A stretch of 64,000 nt of DNA. It comes from Marinobacter qingdaonensis. Lineage in GTDB: Bacteria > Pseudomonadota > Gammaproteobacteria > Pseudomonadales > Oleiphilaceae. The DNA lies in NCBI RefSeq assembly GCF_034555935.1, contig NZ_JAYDCJ010000003.1, forward strand, positions 1,674,001-1,738,000, in the 5' to 3' direction. Below, in pieces: positions 1 to 8,351 of this stretch; within the stretch, counting starts at the first letter, position 1; each line of letters begins with the position of its first letter. The notes under the pieces are model-generated. The model saw nothing but the letters and a program-made list of their open reading frames with translations. It searched no databases and had not been told where the DNA came from. Both the position numbers and the translations under genes were made by a program.

Positions 1-1450
1 TGATGGATTTCTGCCGGGTGTAGAATTTTACGCCCTCTTCGCCATAGGCGTGGGTGTCGCCGAACATGGAGCGCTTCCAGCCACCAAAGCCGTGCCAGGC
101 CATGGGCACCGGAATGGGCACGTTGATGCCAACCATGCCCACCTGAATACGGCGGCCGAATTCACGAGCCACGGTGCCGCTCTCGGTAAAGCAGCTAACG
201 CCATTGCCGAATTCGTGCTCGTTGATCAGGCGGATAGCGGTGGCGACGTCGGGTACCCGCACACAGGCCAGTACCGGGCCAAAAATTTCCTCTTTATAGA
301 TGGTCATTTCCGGTGTTACGTGGTCGAACAGGCTGCCGCCCATCCAGAACCCTTCCTGGCAGCCATCGCCGGTAGTGCCAGTGTCAAATTCCCGGCCGTC
401 GACCACCAGTTCGGCGCCTTCGGCCACACCCTTGTTAATGTAGCCGGTAATGCGCTGGTGCGCCGCGGCGCTGACAATCGGGCCCATCTCGGCGTCCAGG
501 TTCATGCCGTCTTTTACTTTCAGGCTGCGGGCACGCTCTGCCAGCCGGGGGACGATTTTGTCGGCAACATCACCAACCAGGACTGCAACACTGATGGCCA
601 TGCAGCGCTCACCCGCGCTCCCGTAACCGGCACCGATGAGGGCGTCCACGGCTTTGTCCAGATCCGCGTCGGGCATGACCACCATGTGGTTTTTGGCACC
701 ACCCAGCGCCTGGATACGCTTGCCGTGACGGGCGCCGTTTTCGTAGATCAGGTTGGCGATCGGGGTAGAGCCGACGAAGCTCAGGGCCATGACGTCTGGG
801 TGCTCAATCAGTGCTTCCACAGCCCCCTTGTCGCCTTGCACCACGTTAAACACGCCGTCAGGCAGGCCGGCTTGCTTGAGCAGGTCGGCAATCATCAAAG
901 AGGCGCTGGGATCGATGGGGCTGGGCTTGAGCACGAAGGTGTTGCCTGCGGCAATGGCCACCGGGAACATCCACATCGGCACCATCACCGGGAAGTTGAA
1001 CGGGGTGATGCCGGCCACTACGCCGAGGGGCTGGCGCATGGTCCAGTTGTCGATGCCGGTGCTCACCTGGTCGGTGTAATCGCCTTTCAAAAGCTGAGGA
1101 ATGCCGCAGGCAAACTCGACAATGTCGATACCCCGGGCCACTTCACCCTGGGCGTCGGTGAAAACCTTGCCGTGTTCCTTGGTGATGGCCTCGGCAAGTG
1201 CGTCCTTGTGTTGGTTCAGTAGTTCCAAGAATTTGAACATGACGCGGGCCCGTCTAATGGGCGGGGTATCGGCCCAGCTCGGAAACGCGGCGGAAGCGGC
1301 GGCAACGGCGTGGTCAACATCGTTACGGTTGGCCAGTGTTACCTGGCCAGAGACCTTGCCGGTCGCCGGATTGAAGACCTCTTGGTGTTGGCCGGAGCTG
1401 CCCTCTGAAATTTGCCCGTTGATATAATGCTGGATCGTTGGATTGCTCAT
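1..1450 (-). CDS. mmsA: CoA-acylating methylmalonate-semialdehyde dehydrogenase (3' end beyond window)
   Basis: Aldehyde dehydrogenase superfamily enzyme that oxidises methylmalonate or malonate semialdehyde to propionyl- or acetyl-CoA in valine, thymine and beta-alanine catabolism. The visible 483 residues start [12 protein letters not shown] and carry the [16 protein letters not shown] segment, the GSTPIAN cofactor motif and the catalytic Cys near residue 283 in [11 protein letters not shown], which is typical of MmsA. Family length is about 500, so only some 15 residues are missing on the left. The start is chosen from GAGG five bases upstream. A LysR regulator is transcribed divergently from a 185-bp gap and may control it. 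Identification is firm; the natural substrate within the semialdehyde group is inferred. Confidence 0.93.
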   Translation of the reverse strand, partial: MSNPTIQHYINGQISEGSSGQHQEVFNPATGKVSGQVTLANRNDVDHAVAAASAAFPSWADTPPIRRARVMFKFLELLNQHKDALAEAITKEHGKVFTDAQGEVARGIDIVEFACGIPQLLKGDYTDQVSTGIDNWTMRQPLGVVAGITPFNFPVMVPMWMFPVAIAAGNTFVLKPSPIDPSASLMIADLLKQAGLPDGVFNVVQGDKGAVEALIEHPDVMALSFVGSTPIANLIYENGARHGKRIQALGGAKNHMVVMPDADLDKAVDALIGAGYGSAGERCMAISVAVLVGDVADKIVPRLAERARSLKVKDGMNLDAEMGPIVSAAAHQRITGYINKGVAEGAELVVDGREFDTGTTGDGCQEGFWMGGSLFDHVTPEMTIYKEEIFGPVLACVRVPDVATAIRLINEHEFGNGVSCFTESGTVAREFGRRIQVGMVGINVPIPVPMAWHGFGGWKRSMFGDTHAYGEEGVKFYTRQKSI

Positions 1451-1635
1451 GATTGCCTCGTTCCCGTTTTCGGATCAGTTTGTTGTATGGCCGTATAAGG
1501 CCCTTTATCCAGGGGGTTTCCTGTGCATGACGAAGAATTGAACAAATAATTTACGGCGCGATTGGTACGGAGGCAATTGAAAGTTTCTAAACCATGATAT
1601 AAGAGTTTATTATATTGGGTTCGAGAGGAATGGTT

Positions 1636-2523
1636 ATGCATAACCTGCAAGGATTACGTGCATTTGTCGCCGTAGCACGGGAGGGTAACGTGTCCAGGGC
1701 GGCCGAGCGGTTGCACGTAACGCAACCTGCCGTCAGTTTGAAGCTGAAACACTTGCAGGACGAACTCGGCCTGCGTTTGTTCCAGCGCCGGCCCCAGGGG
1801 TTGGCGCTGACCGCCGATGGCCAGAACCTGCTGCCGGTGGCGGAAAAGGCCCTGGCCGGGCTGGCGGCGTTCGAGCAGAGCGCGCGGGCGCTGCACAGCA
1901 CGCTGCGGGGCCGACTCAAGATCGGCACCATTGTGGACCCGGAGTTCATCCGCCTGGGTGCCTTCCTGCACCGACTGGTGGCCCGGGCGCCGCAACTGGA
2001 AACCGAGCTGCACCAGGGCATGAGCGGCAGCGTGCTGGAACAGGTGCGGAACGGTGCGCTCGATGTCGGCTACTTTCTGGCCCCGCCCGGAGACGGGCCG
2101 GCCCTGGGTGAGCTGGCGCACCGGGAGCTGGCCTATTTCGACTATCACGTGATTGCCCCGGCCGGCTGGGCCAGCCGGGTCGCTGACAGTCGCTGGTCCA
2201 ATCTCGCCAGCCTGCCCTGGATCGTTACCCCGGACGCGTCGGTACACAACCGCCTGCTGGCCTCGGTGATGGAGCCGCTGGGCCTGGTGCCACACGGGGT
2301 GGCCCAGGTCGATCAGGAAGCCTGCATGCTGGACCTGGTGCGCGCCGGCGTCGGCCTCAGCCTGGCCCGGGATGCCCTGGCCATGGCCGAGCGCCAGGAG
2401 CGCGGGCTGGTGGTGGTGGACGGGGTGCGGCTGCCCTGTGCCCTGAGCTTTATCTGGCGCAAGGATCGGGCTGAGGAGCCGGTGCTCACCGAGGCGTTGG
2501 AGGCCCTGGCCGGGGTTTGGTGA
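1636..2523 (+). CDS. LysR-family transcriptional regulator
   Basis: Protein of 295 residues with an N-terminal winged helix-turn-helix (NLQGLRAFVAVAREGNVSRA, then AAERLHVTQPAVSLKLKHL, residues about 3-65) followed by a periplasmic-binding-protein-like effector domain. The ATG at 1636 is preferred because GAGAGGA lies seven bases upstream; in-frame TTG (1615) and ATG (1630) codons are less well placed. It is divergent from mmsA, so by LysR habit it probably regulates that gene, although characterised mmsA regulators in pseudomonads are AraC-type. The effector is unknown. Confidence 0.9.
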   Translation: MHNLQGLRAFVAVAREGNVSRAAERLHVTQPAVSLKLKHLQDELGLRLFQRRPQGLALTADGQNLLPVAEKALAGLAAFEQSARALHSTLRGRLKIGTIVDPEFIRLGAFLHRLVARAPQLETELHQGMSGSVLEQVRNGALDVGYFLAPPGDGPALGELAHRELAYFDYHVIAPAGWASRVADSRWSNLASLPWIVTPDASVHNRLLASVMEPLGLVPHGVAQVDQEACMLDLVRAGVGLSLARDALAMAERQERGLVVVDGVRLPCALSFIWRKDRAEEPVLTEALEALAGVW

Positions 2524-2566
2524 CCGGTGCTTGGGGCGAGGCTAGACTGTGTTGCTCCGGGCTGGC

Positions 2567-3352
2567 TCAGCCCAGGGTCGCGTCCAGGAACATCATCACC
2601 ACGAAGCCAATCATCAAGGAGAAGGTGGCCAGGGTCTTGTGGGAGTTGCGGTGAGTTTCCGGAATGATCTCGTTGCTGATGATGAACAGCATGGCGCCCG
2701 CGGCAAACCCCAGGGTCCAGGGCATGATGGGCTCGGCCAGCCAGACCAGGGTGGCACCGAACAGGCCGCCGATGGGTTCGGCCAGACCGGTCAGCAGGGC
2801 GATGCCGAAGGCCTTGATCCGGGAGTACTGGACCGCCAGCAGGGAGAAGGCCACGGCCAGGCCCTCGGGAATGTTCTGGATGCCGATGCCGGTGGCCAGC
2901 ACCGCGCCGTTGCGAACATCGCCGCCGGCGAAGCCGACGCCGACCGCCATGCCCTCCGGGAAGTTGTGCAGGGTGATGGCGATGATGAACAGCCAGATGC
3001 GCCGGATGTGAGCCGCGTTCGGGCCTTCGCGACCCAGGTTGAAATGCTCGTGGGGCAGCTTCTGGTGGATGTAGTACAGGGCAATGGCGCCGGACAGCAC
3101 GCCGAAAATGACCAGGCCGGCGGCGGCCGAGGTGGTGCCCAGCAGGGTTTCGCCGTATTCCAACCCCGGCAGCAACAGGGAAAAGAACGACGCGGCCAGC
3201 ATGACCCCCGCGGCAGCGGCGAGCATGCTGTCCTGCAATCGCTCGGACAGAGTGCGCACGAAAAACACCGCCAGGGCGCCGACGCCGCTGGCCAGGCCGG
3301 CCAGCAGACTTGCCAGGGCGCCGAGCCAAACGATGCTGAGGGTGCTGGTCAT
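2567..3352 (-). CDS. ZIP-family divalent metal transporter
   Basis: Inner-membrane permease of 261 residues with about eight hydrophobic segments and the two signature metal-binding helices of ZIP proteins: HNFPEG at residues 129-134 and QNIPEG at 159-164. A hydrophilic loop with HQKLPHEHFNLGREG lies before helix IV. Zinc or other divalent metal uptake is the family role (ZupT/GufA branch); direction and metal cannot be read from sequence. The start is supported by AAGGAG five bases upstream. It faces the LysR gene tail to tail. Confidence 0.88.
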   Translation of the reverse strand: MTSTLSIVWLGALASLLAGLASGVGALAVFFVRTLSERLQDSMLAAAAGVMLAASFFSLLLPGLEYGETLLGTTSAAAGLVIFGVLSGAIALYYIHQKLPHEHFNLGREGPNAAHIRRIWLFIIAITLHNFPEGMAVGVGFAGGDVRNGAVLATGIGIQNIPEGLAVAFSLLAVQYSRIKAFGIALLTGLAEPIGGLFGATLVWLAEPIMPWTLGFAAGAMLFIISNEIIPETHRNSHKTLATFSLMIGFVVMMFLDATLG

Positions 3353-3380
3353 GCCATCTCCTTGGTCCTACAAGCAAACG

Positions 3381-3398
3381 CCGGGGCCGAGGCCCCGG
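3381..3398 (-). terminator. Perfect GC hairpin downstream of the Old Yellow Enzyme gene
   Basis: CCGGGGCC and GGCCCCGG are separated by two bases, 26 bases past the stop of the leftward OYE gene and before the ZIP gene. On the minus strand it is followed by CGTTTGC, a weak U tract, so it is a plausible but not textbook intrinsic terminator. Confidence 0.5.
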
Positions 3399-3424
3399 AG
3401 TCGTCAGGTGCTAACAGGGGCGCT

Positions 3425-4525
3425 TCAGGCCGCCTGTTTGCGACGCCACGCCAGCTCGTTGCTGATGGTGGCTTTCGGCTGCAGCATGGCGAAGTCGAGG
3501 TCCTCGATTTCCTTGCCATCCTTCAGGCGCTGGACAAAATCCGGGTTGGCCAGGGCCTTCTTGCCGATGGCCAGCAGGGAACCCGGGTAGTTGGCCGCGC
3601 GATCGGGGTGGTTGGTTTCATCGATGCCGCCGTTGATGATCAGGTCAATGCCATCGATCTCGGCAACCACGTCCGCCAGTGACTTCTCGCCGTCGACGAA
3701 CGGCGTGCGCTCGACGTCGCCGTCGGTGGTGTGGATGAAGTCGGCACCGGCGTCGCGCACCGCTTCGACAATCTGGCGGAAGCCGGCCTCACCTTCCGGG
3801 AACTGGTAGTCCGGATCGGTGACGGTGACCTGGGACAGGCGGATGCCGAGGGCAAAGTCGTCACCGACCGCGGCCCGCACGCCCTTGATGGTGTCGACGA
3901 TGATGCGTAGGCGGTTGGCCAGATCGCCACCGTAGTTGTCGGCACGACGGTTGAAATGGGTGCTCAGGAACTGGTTGAGCAGGTAGCCGTTGGCGCCGTG
4001 CAGTTCGATGCCGTCAAAACCGGCGGCCTGGGCGTTCTTGGCAGACTCGACAAAACCCTGGATCGCGGTCTCGATGTCGGCCTCGGTCATGGCCTTGGGC
4101 AGTTTCCACTCGGTCTGGTCGCCGTAGAAGCCCAGCGGTTCGCCCTTGGGCTTGACCGCGCTCGGGCCCTGAGGCTCATCGGTGTGGTGGCTGGCCTGGA
4201 ACTGGGCGCCGGCGTGCATGAGCTGAACGACGATCTTGCTGCCCGCGGCGTGGACCCGATCGACGATGGTTTTCCAGCCCTGGACGTGGGCGTCGTTGAT
4301 CAGGCCGGGCTGGTTGGCATAACCCTGACTCGCCTGGTCGTCGGTGTAGGTGCCCTCGGTGATCACCAGGCCGAAACCGCCCTTGGCGTAAGCTTCGTAG
4401 TGATCAGCCATGAGCTGGTTCGGGGTGCCGTCCGCTTCGGCGCTGGTGCGCGTCATCGGCGCCAACGCAAAGCGATTGTCCAACGTCAGCTTACTGAACC
4501 GGGTGTTCTGCATTACGTCGCTCAT
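3425..4525 (-). CDS. Old Yellow Enzyme family alkene reductase / NADH:flavin oxidoreductase
   Basis: FMN-dependent TIM-barrel oxidoreductase of 366 residues. It has the N-terminal FALAPMTRTSAEADGTPN segment, the QLMHAGAQ strand, the FDGIELHGANGYLLNQFLS substrate and flavin motif and RRADNYGGDLANR, all usual in OYE proteins. It probably reduces activated C=C bonds or electrophiles in the cytoplasm. AGGAG six bases upstream fixes the start. Two palindromes lie in the 109-bp gap ahead of it and may be operators. No dedicated regulator sits beside it in this window. Confidence 0.9.
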   Translation of the reverse strand: MSDVMQNTRFSKLTLDNRFALAPMTRTSAEADGTPNQLMADHYEAYAKGGFGLVITEGTYTDDQASQGYANQPGLINDAHVQGWKTIVDRVHAAGSKIVVQLMHAGAQFQASHHTDEPQGPSAVKPKGEPLGFYGDQTEWKLPKAMTEADIETAIQGFVESAKNAQAAGFDGIELHGANGYLLNQFLSTHFNRRADNYGGDLANRLRIIVDTIKGVRAAVGDDFALGIRLSQVTVTDPDYQFPEGEAGFRQIVEAVRDAGADFIHTTDGDVERTPFVDGEKSLADVVAEIDGIDLIINGGIDETNHPDRAANYPGSLLAIGKKALANPDFVQRLKDGKEIEDLDFAMLQPKATISNELAWRRKQAA

Positions 4526-4545
4526 ATCGCTCCTCCCATTCTTGA

Positions 4546-4557
4546 TTGAATGTTCAA
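4546..4557 (-). promoter_or_regulatory. Short inverted repeat upstream of the OYE gene
   Basis: TTGAATGTTCAA is an exact 5+5 inverted repeat with a two-base centre, 20 bases ahead of the start codon. Its position and symmetry fit an operator for a small dimeric repressor such as the TetR-type regulators that often control OYE genes. No regulator assignment can be made from sequence alone. Confidence 0.35.
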
Positions 4558-4593
4558 ATACGCATGATCAACGTCGGCAGTTCAGGTTGAAAG

Positions 4594-4614
4594 CGGATTC
4601 TTCCGAAGAATCCG
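4594..4614. terminator. Perfect 21-bp palindrome: terminator of the Rdx-like gene or operator
   Basis: CGGATTCTTC and GAAGAATCCG flank a single C. It starts 20 bases past the stop of the leftward Rdx-like gene and lies about 70 bases upstream of the OYE start. On the minus strand it is followed by CTTTC, a poor U tract, so both an intrinsic terminator and a protein-binding site are possible. Confidence 0.45.
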
Positions 4615-4634
4615 ATCAGAAATTTTGATTGTCC

Positions 4635-4925
4635 TCACTGGTCCTGCTGTGCTTTCCGGTCGGAATGCCCCAGGGACCGCTCCGGGTCGATTTCATCGCG
4701 CACCAGTTGTTTGAGCTTGGTGATCTCCGGGAATCCCTGTTGCTCCTTGCGCGACCAGATGCGCTTGTCGTTGACCCAGACCTCGAAAATACCGCCGGTG
4801 CCGGGGTGCAGGGTCAGGGCCGACAGTTCGCCCTCGAAGGTGGTGAGCAGCTCCTGCGCCATCCAGGCCGAACGCAAGAGCCAGCGGCATCCGGTGCAGT
4901 AGTGGATATCGACGCGATTGCTCAT
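4635..4925 (-). CDS. SelT/SelW/SelH (Rdx) family thioredoxin-like protein
   Basis: Small 96-residue protein with the N-terminal redox motif CTGC (Cys10, Cys13) in RVDIHYCTGCRWLLRSAW and the family pattern GTGGIFEVWVNDKRIWSRKEQQGFPE. Members have a thioredoxin-like fold and a CxxC or CxxU site, with a proposed but unproven role in thiol redox chemistry. The gene is co-directional with the lipoprotein and L,D-transpeptidase genes; the gap to the lipoprotein gene is 18 bases. Confidence 0.85.
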   Translation of the reverse strand: MSNRVDIHYCTGCRWLLRSAWMAQELLTTFEGELSALTLHPGTGGIFEVWVNDKRIWSRKEQQGFPEITKLKQLVRDEIDPERSLGHSDRKAQQDQ

Positions 4926-4943
4926 GCTCTGGGTCTCCGACGG

Positions 4944-5408
4944 TCAGTTGGTCTGGTAGGTGGGGTAGGTGGACCGGGCCAGCGTGGGCTGGCAACCGAT
5001 GACGTTGCGCGCCTGCTGATGGGCGTGAAGGTACCAGCGTTCGCCCGGTTTGGTAAACGTTTGCCCGGTGATGCGGTACTCCACCTCTTCAACGGTTTGC
5101 GGGATCGGGCTGCCATCGGCGTGGCGGTAGACACAGCTGGCGCGGAGCACCAGGGGCGTGGCCACCGGCAGCTCAATAAAGCCGTCGTCCCGGACCGCCG
5201 GCGACGTACCTGCGACCGAGACCACCTTGAGGCAGGGACCGTAATGCACCTTGTCCAGGTCCTCAAGGTATTCGCTCAGGCAGTGCTGGGCGCTCAGGAA
5301 TACCGTGTTTCGGGCCTCGCCCTCCTGCCGGTCGGGCAGGGACTGGCAGGCGGCGAGGGTCAGGATCAGCGGCGGAATCAGGACGCGAAAAGCGAGATGG
5401 CGAATCAT
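4944..5408 (-). CDS. Predicted outer-membrane or periplasmic lipoprotein, unknown function
   Basis: 154 residues with a type II signal peptide: MIRHLAFRV, a hydrophobic stretch and the lipobox LAAC with Cys21. The mature part contains four further cysteines (SAQHCLS, YGPCLKV, RASCVYR, VIGCQPT), which could form disulphides. I do not recognise a family. AAGGAG precedes the ATG by six bases. It lies just downstream of the L,D-transpeptidase and may be co-transcribed with it. Confidence 0.75.
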   Translation of the reverse strand: MIRHLAFRVLIPPLILTLAACQSLPDRQEGEARNTVFLSAQHCLSEYLEDLDKVHYGPCLKVVSVAGTSPAVRDDGFIELPVATPLVLRASCVYRHADGSPIPQTVEEVEYRITGQTFTKPGERWYLHAHQQARNVIGCQPTLARSTYPTYQTN

Positions 5409-5450
5409 GGCAGCTCCTTTTTCGTGAATGCCCGCGCGAACGTGCCCGGC

Positions 5451-7124
5451 CTACTGGGACGACACCGACACCGGGGTCAACCGTTGAGCGTCTCCAGCGG
5501 GCGTTTCGCGCAGGCGCGCCAGCAGGCGGCTATCCCGATTATAGATGTCATTGCGGAACTGCAGCTGGTCGTTGTCGTCCACCCAGGCGGTCCAGTACTG
5601 CAGGTACACGGGCACCGGCTGGCTCAGCACAATGGTTTCCGGGCGCTTGGAATCGACAAGGCTCTTAAGCTTGTCCGGCGTGTAGCGCCGGTCCTCTGCA
5701 AGAAGTTTCTCGGCCAGCAGGAACGGCCGTTCGACCCGGATGCAGCCGGAGCTGAACGAACGCTCGGCGCGGCCGAACAGGCCCCGGGACGGGGTGTCGT
5801 GCAGGTAGACGTCGTACTGGTTCGGGAACATGAACTTGATCTGGCCCAGGGCATTGGTGGGGCCGGGATCCTGCACCAGCTGGTACGGGAAGTTATTTCT
5901 GGACAGTGAGGGCCAGTCGATGGTGGCCGGATCCACCTGTTGGCGGTCGGCGCCCCAGCCCCGGTACACCTTCATGTTCAGGCGCTCCAGGTAGTCCAGG
6001 GATTGCCGGATTTGCGGCAACTGGTCCTCGATCATCAGTTTGCGCGGCACCGTCCAAGTCGGATTAACCACCAGGTAGCGGATGCGGTCACTGAACACCG
6101 GGGTCTGGCGGAAGGGCTGGCCGACGATGACCCGCTGCCGCAGCAGCTCCTGCCCCTTGTCCATCAGTTTGAGTTCATACCCGGCGATGTTCACCAGCAC
6201 GAAGCGCTCGCCCAGGGTTTCCGGCAGCCAGCGCCAGCGCTCCAGGGTGGCGTCGATCTGGCGTATCCGCTCCAGCGGCAGGCGGTTGAGGGCCGCCAGG
6301 GTCTGTCGGCCGATGATGCCGTCGGGCTCGAGCCCGTGGCGGGCCTGAAACGCCGGTACGATGGTTTCCAGGTCGCTGGAATACCGGTTCGGGTCCGCCG
6401 CCGGCTGTGGGTCGGTCAGGTCGCCCAGTGCTATCAGGCGCCGACGGATTTCCGGAAGCCGGTCGTCCCGGTCACCCGGGCGGATGGTGGGCTGTTCCGC
6501 TAGCGGCAGCCAGGGTTGGCCCAGAAGCTGAACCAGGGCCTGGCGCGCCGTTACCAATCGGTGGTAGTCCGGATGGGTCGGGCGCAGTGCTTCCAGGGTC
6601 TGGCGAATGGTGCCGTCGGCCAGGGCGCTGGTCAGGATCTTGTCCAGTTCCCGCTGCCGGCGGTTGGCGGACCACTCGGCGTGGATGGTCTGGGGGTTCA
6701 CCTTGCCTTCCAGCAGGTGTGAACCGAACACCAGAAAGGCGTCGGAGAACAGCAGGTCGAGATCGGCCTGCAATTCCGGGGACATCTCACTGTCGGGGCG
6801 GCTGGTCAGGCCGCTGAGCAGATCGGCGTGGTAATCGGCCGGGTCGAGGCCATCGCCGGCGGCGGATTCCAGGGCCGCGAGCATCTGCTGGCGGTGCTCC
6901 GGTGAGTTCCACGCCAGCTGGTAACCGTTGTTGGCGTAAAAGTTTGACAGTGCCTGCCGGGCCAACAACGGAGCCCCGAGCACTTCCACAGTGTGGCCGG
7001 TGTTCAGGGCCTCGATGCGGTCAACAATAGCCTCATTGGCCAGTACCGGTCGGCACAGGCTTATTATCAGGGCGGCGGCCAACAGCAGACATGGCCAGTG
7101 CAGAGCATGGTTTAAGGTGCGCAT
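5451..7124 (-). CDS. L,D-transpeptidase, YcbB/LdtD type
   Basis: Secreted cell-wall enzyme of 557 residues that would form 3-3 crosslinks in peptidoglycan. Order: signal peptide (residues 1-29), scaffold domain with the YANNGYQLAWN motif found in YcbB proteins, peptidoglycan-binding domain (about 225-290, AFQARHGLEPDGIIGRQTLAAL) and YkuD catalytic domain (about 310-490). The catalytic motif HDTPSRGLF...SSGCIRVERP carries the nucleophile Cys near 461. GGAGA upstream of the ATG supports the start. Length agrees with the YcbB group, which is larger than typical Ldt enzymes. Confidence 0.92.
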   Translation of the reverse strand: MRTLNHALHWPCLLLAAALIISLCRPVLANEAIVDRIEALNTGHTVEVLGAPLLARQALSNFYANNGYQLAWNSPEHRQQMLAALESAAGDGLDPADYHADLLSGLTSRPDSEMSPELQADLDLLFSDAFLVFGSHLLEGKVNPQTIHAEWSANRRQRELDKILTSALADGTIRQTLEALRPTHPDYHRLVTARQALVQLLGQPWLPLAEQPTIRPGDRDDRLPEIRRRLIALGDLTDPQPAADPNRYSSDLETIVPAFQARHGLEPDGIIGRQTLAALNRLPLERIRQIDATLERWRWLPETLGERFVLVNIAGYELKLMDKGQELLRQRVIVGQPFRQTPVFSDRIRYLVVNPTWTVPRKLMIEDQLPQIRQSLDYLERLNMKVYRGWGADRQQVDPATIDWPSLSRNNFPYQLVQDPGPTNALGQIKFMFPNQYDVYLHDTPSRGLFGRAERSFSSGCIRVERPFLLAEKLLAEDRRYTPDKLKSLVDSKRPETIVLSQPVPVYLQYWTAWVDDNDQLQFRNDIYNRDSRLLARLRETPAGDAQRLTPVSVSSQ

Positions 7125-7188
7125 GGTGGCGTCTCCGATTCATCCGTGAACAGCATCAGAAAGCTGCCGGTTGGTTCTATCAACAAGG

Positions 7189-8262
7189 TTACCACAGCCC
7201 CATCTGTTCTCCAGCGGGCCGGCGGAACAGGTCCGTGCGCAGGGGCTCGGCTTCGTGCAGACCCAGGCCGAGTTGCCGGGCTTTCTTGGCAAACCGCTGG
7301 CGGATGAGGTCGGCGTAGGGGCCAATGCCGGTCATCCGGCGTCCGAAGCCGGAATCGTAGCTCTTGCCGCCGCGTAAATCACGCATCCGATTCATCACAT
7401 GCTCGGCCCGTTGCGGGAAGTGCCGGTGCAGCCAGTCCTGGAACAGCTCGTCCAGTTCCAGCGGCAGCCGCAGCATGATCCAGCTGGCCCGGGTGGCGCC
7501 GGCCGTGGCGGCGGCGGTGAGGATGTCCTCGATCTCCGGGTCGTTCACGAACGGGATCACCGGCCCCAGGATGATGCCGGTGGGAACGCCGGCCGCCCGC
7601 AGCTGCTCGATGATTTTCAGGCGGGTCGCGGGCGCCGCGGTGCGGGGCTCCATCCGGCGCTTCAGGTCGTTGCTCAGGGTGGTGAGGCTGATGCGCACCG
7701 AGCAGAGCTCGTGCCGGGCCAGTTCCGACAGCAGGTCCAGATCGCGCAGGATGAGCGCGCCCTTGGTCAGGATGGACACCGGGTGTCGGTATTCCAGCAG
7801 CACCTCAAGCAGCTCCCGGGTGATCCGACGTTCGCGCTCGATGGGCTGGTAGGCGTCGGTGTTCACGCCCAGGGCGATGGGCGCTGGCCGGTAGTCCGGT
7901 TTGTCCAGGGCCTCACGCAACTTGCGCGCAGCGTTGGGCTTGGCGATCAGCCGGGTCTCGAAATCCAGGCCGGGCGACATGTCCCAATAGGCGTGGGTGG
8001 GGCGCGCGAAGCAGTAGATGCAGGCGTGCTCACACCCCCGGTAGGGGTTGATGGACTGATCGAAGGGTACGTCCGGCGAGCTGTTGCGGCTGATGATCGA
8101 CTTGACCGATTCGTTGACAACCTCGGTCGCCAGGGAGTCCGGATTCAGTTCGTCCTCCGGTGCCCGGTACCAGCCGTCGTCATGGGCGTGGTCAGCGCCA
8201 CGATCGGTGACGATGGTCTGGAAGCGGTTATGGGGGTTCAGGCCGGTTGCACGGGTTTTCAT
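7189..8262 (-). CDS. PA0069-family radical SAM protein
   Basis: 357-residue radical SAM enzyme with the 4Fe-4S motif CEHACIYC (Cys77, Cys81, Cys84) in NPYRGCEHACIYCFARPTHAY and the downstream RIGVNTDAYQP-like strand (ALGVNTDAYQPIERERRITR) and LTKGALILRDLDLL segments. The family is related to spore photoproduct lyase-like proteins; its reaction is not established. The ATG at 8262 is preferred over upstream in-frame codons because a LexA-type box occupies the bases immediately before it. In Pseudomonas aeruginosa PA0069 belongs to the LexA regulon, which agrees with the box here. Confidence 0.88.
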   Translation of the reverse strand: MKTRATGLNPHNRFQTIVTDRGADHAHDDGWYRAPEDELNPDSLATEVVNESVKSIISRNSSPDVPFDQSINPYRGCEHACIYCFARPTHAYWDMSPGLDFETRLIAKPNAARKLREALDKPDYRPAPIALGVNTDAYQPIERERRITRELLEVLLEYRHPVSILTKGALILRDLDLLSELARHELCSVRISLTTLSNDLKRRMEPRTAAPATRLKIIEQLRAAGVPTGIILGPVIPFVNDPEIEDILTAAATAGATRASWIMLRLPLELDELFQDWLHRHFPQRAEHVMNRMRDLRGGKSYDSGFGRRMTGIGPYADLIRQRFAKKARQLGLGLHEAEPLRTDLFRRPAGEQMGLW

Positions 8263-8274
8263 GGCGGACACCAA

Positions 8275-8294
8275 TGCTGTCTGAATATACAGTA
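8275..8294 (-). promoter_or_regulatory. LexA (SOS) box upstream of the radical SAM gene
   Basis: The minus-strand 20-mer TACTGTATATTCAGACAGCA matches the LexA consensus TACTGTATATATATACAGTA at 16 of 20 positions, including both CTGT and ACAG half-site cores with the correct eight-base spacer. It ends 12 bases before the start codon, so LexA would block initiation. DNA-damage induction is therefore expected. Confidence 0.85.
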
Positions 8295-8305
8295 TTGCCA
8301 TGCTA

Positions 8306-8332
8306 CCCCTGCAGCCCGGTGGCTGCAAGGGG
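8306..8332 (-). terminator. GC hairpin after the chemotaxis receptor gene
   Basis: CCCCTGCAGCC pairs with GGCTGCAAGGGG around a four-base loop, with one bulged A. It lies 20 bases past the stop of the leftward receptor gene and before the LexA-boxed promoter. There is no U tract, so the terminator role is tentative. Confidence 0.35.
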
Positions 8333-8351
8333 ATTGAAAGCGCCCTTCGGG

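Noticed and set aside
50..1222. Long plus-strand open frame across mmsA
   Set aside because: The minus strand encodes a full aldehyde dehydrogenase with catalytic motifs; the plus-strand frame is a GC-rich shadow with no recognisable protein.
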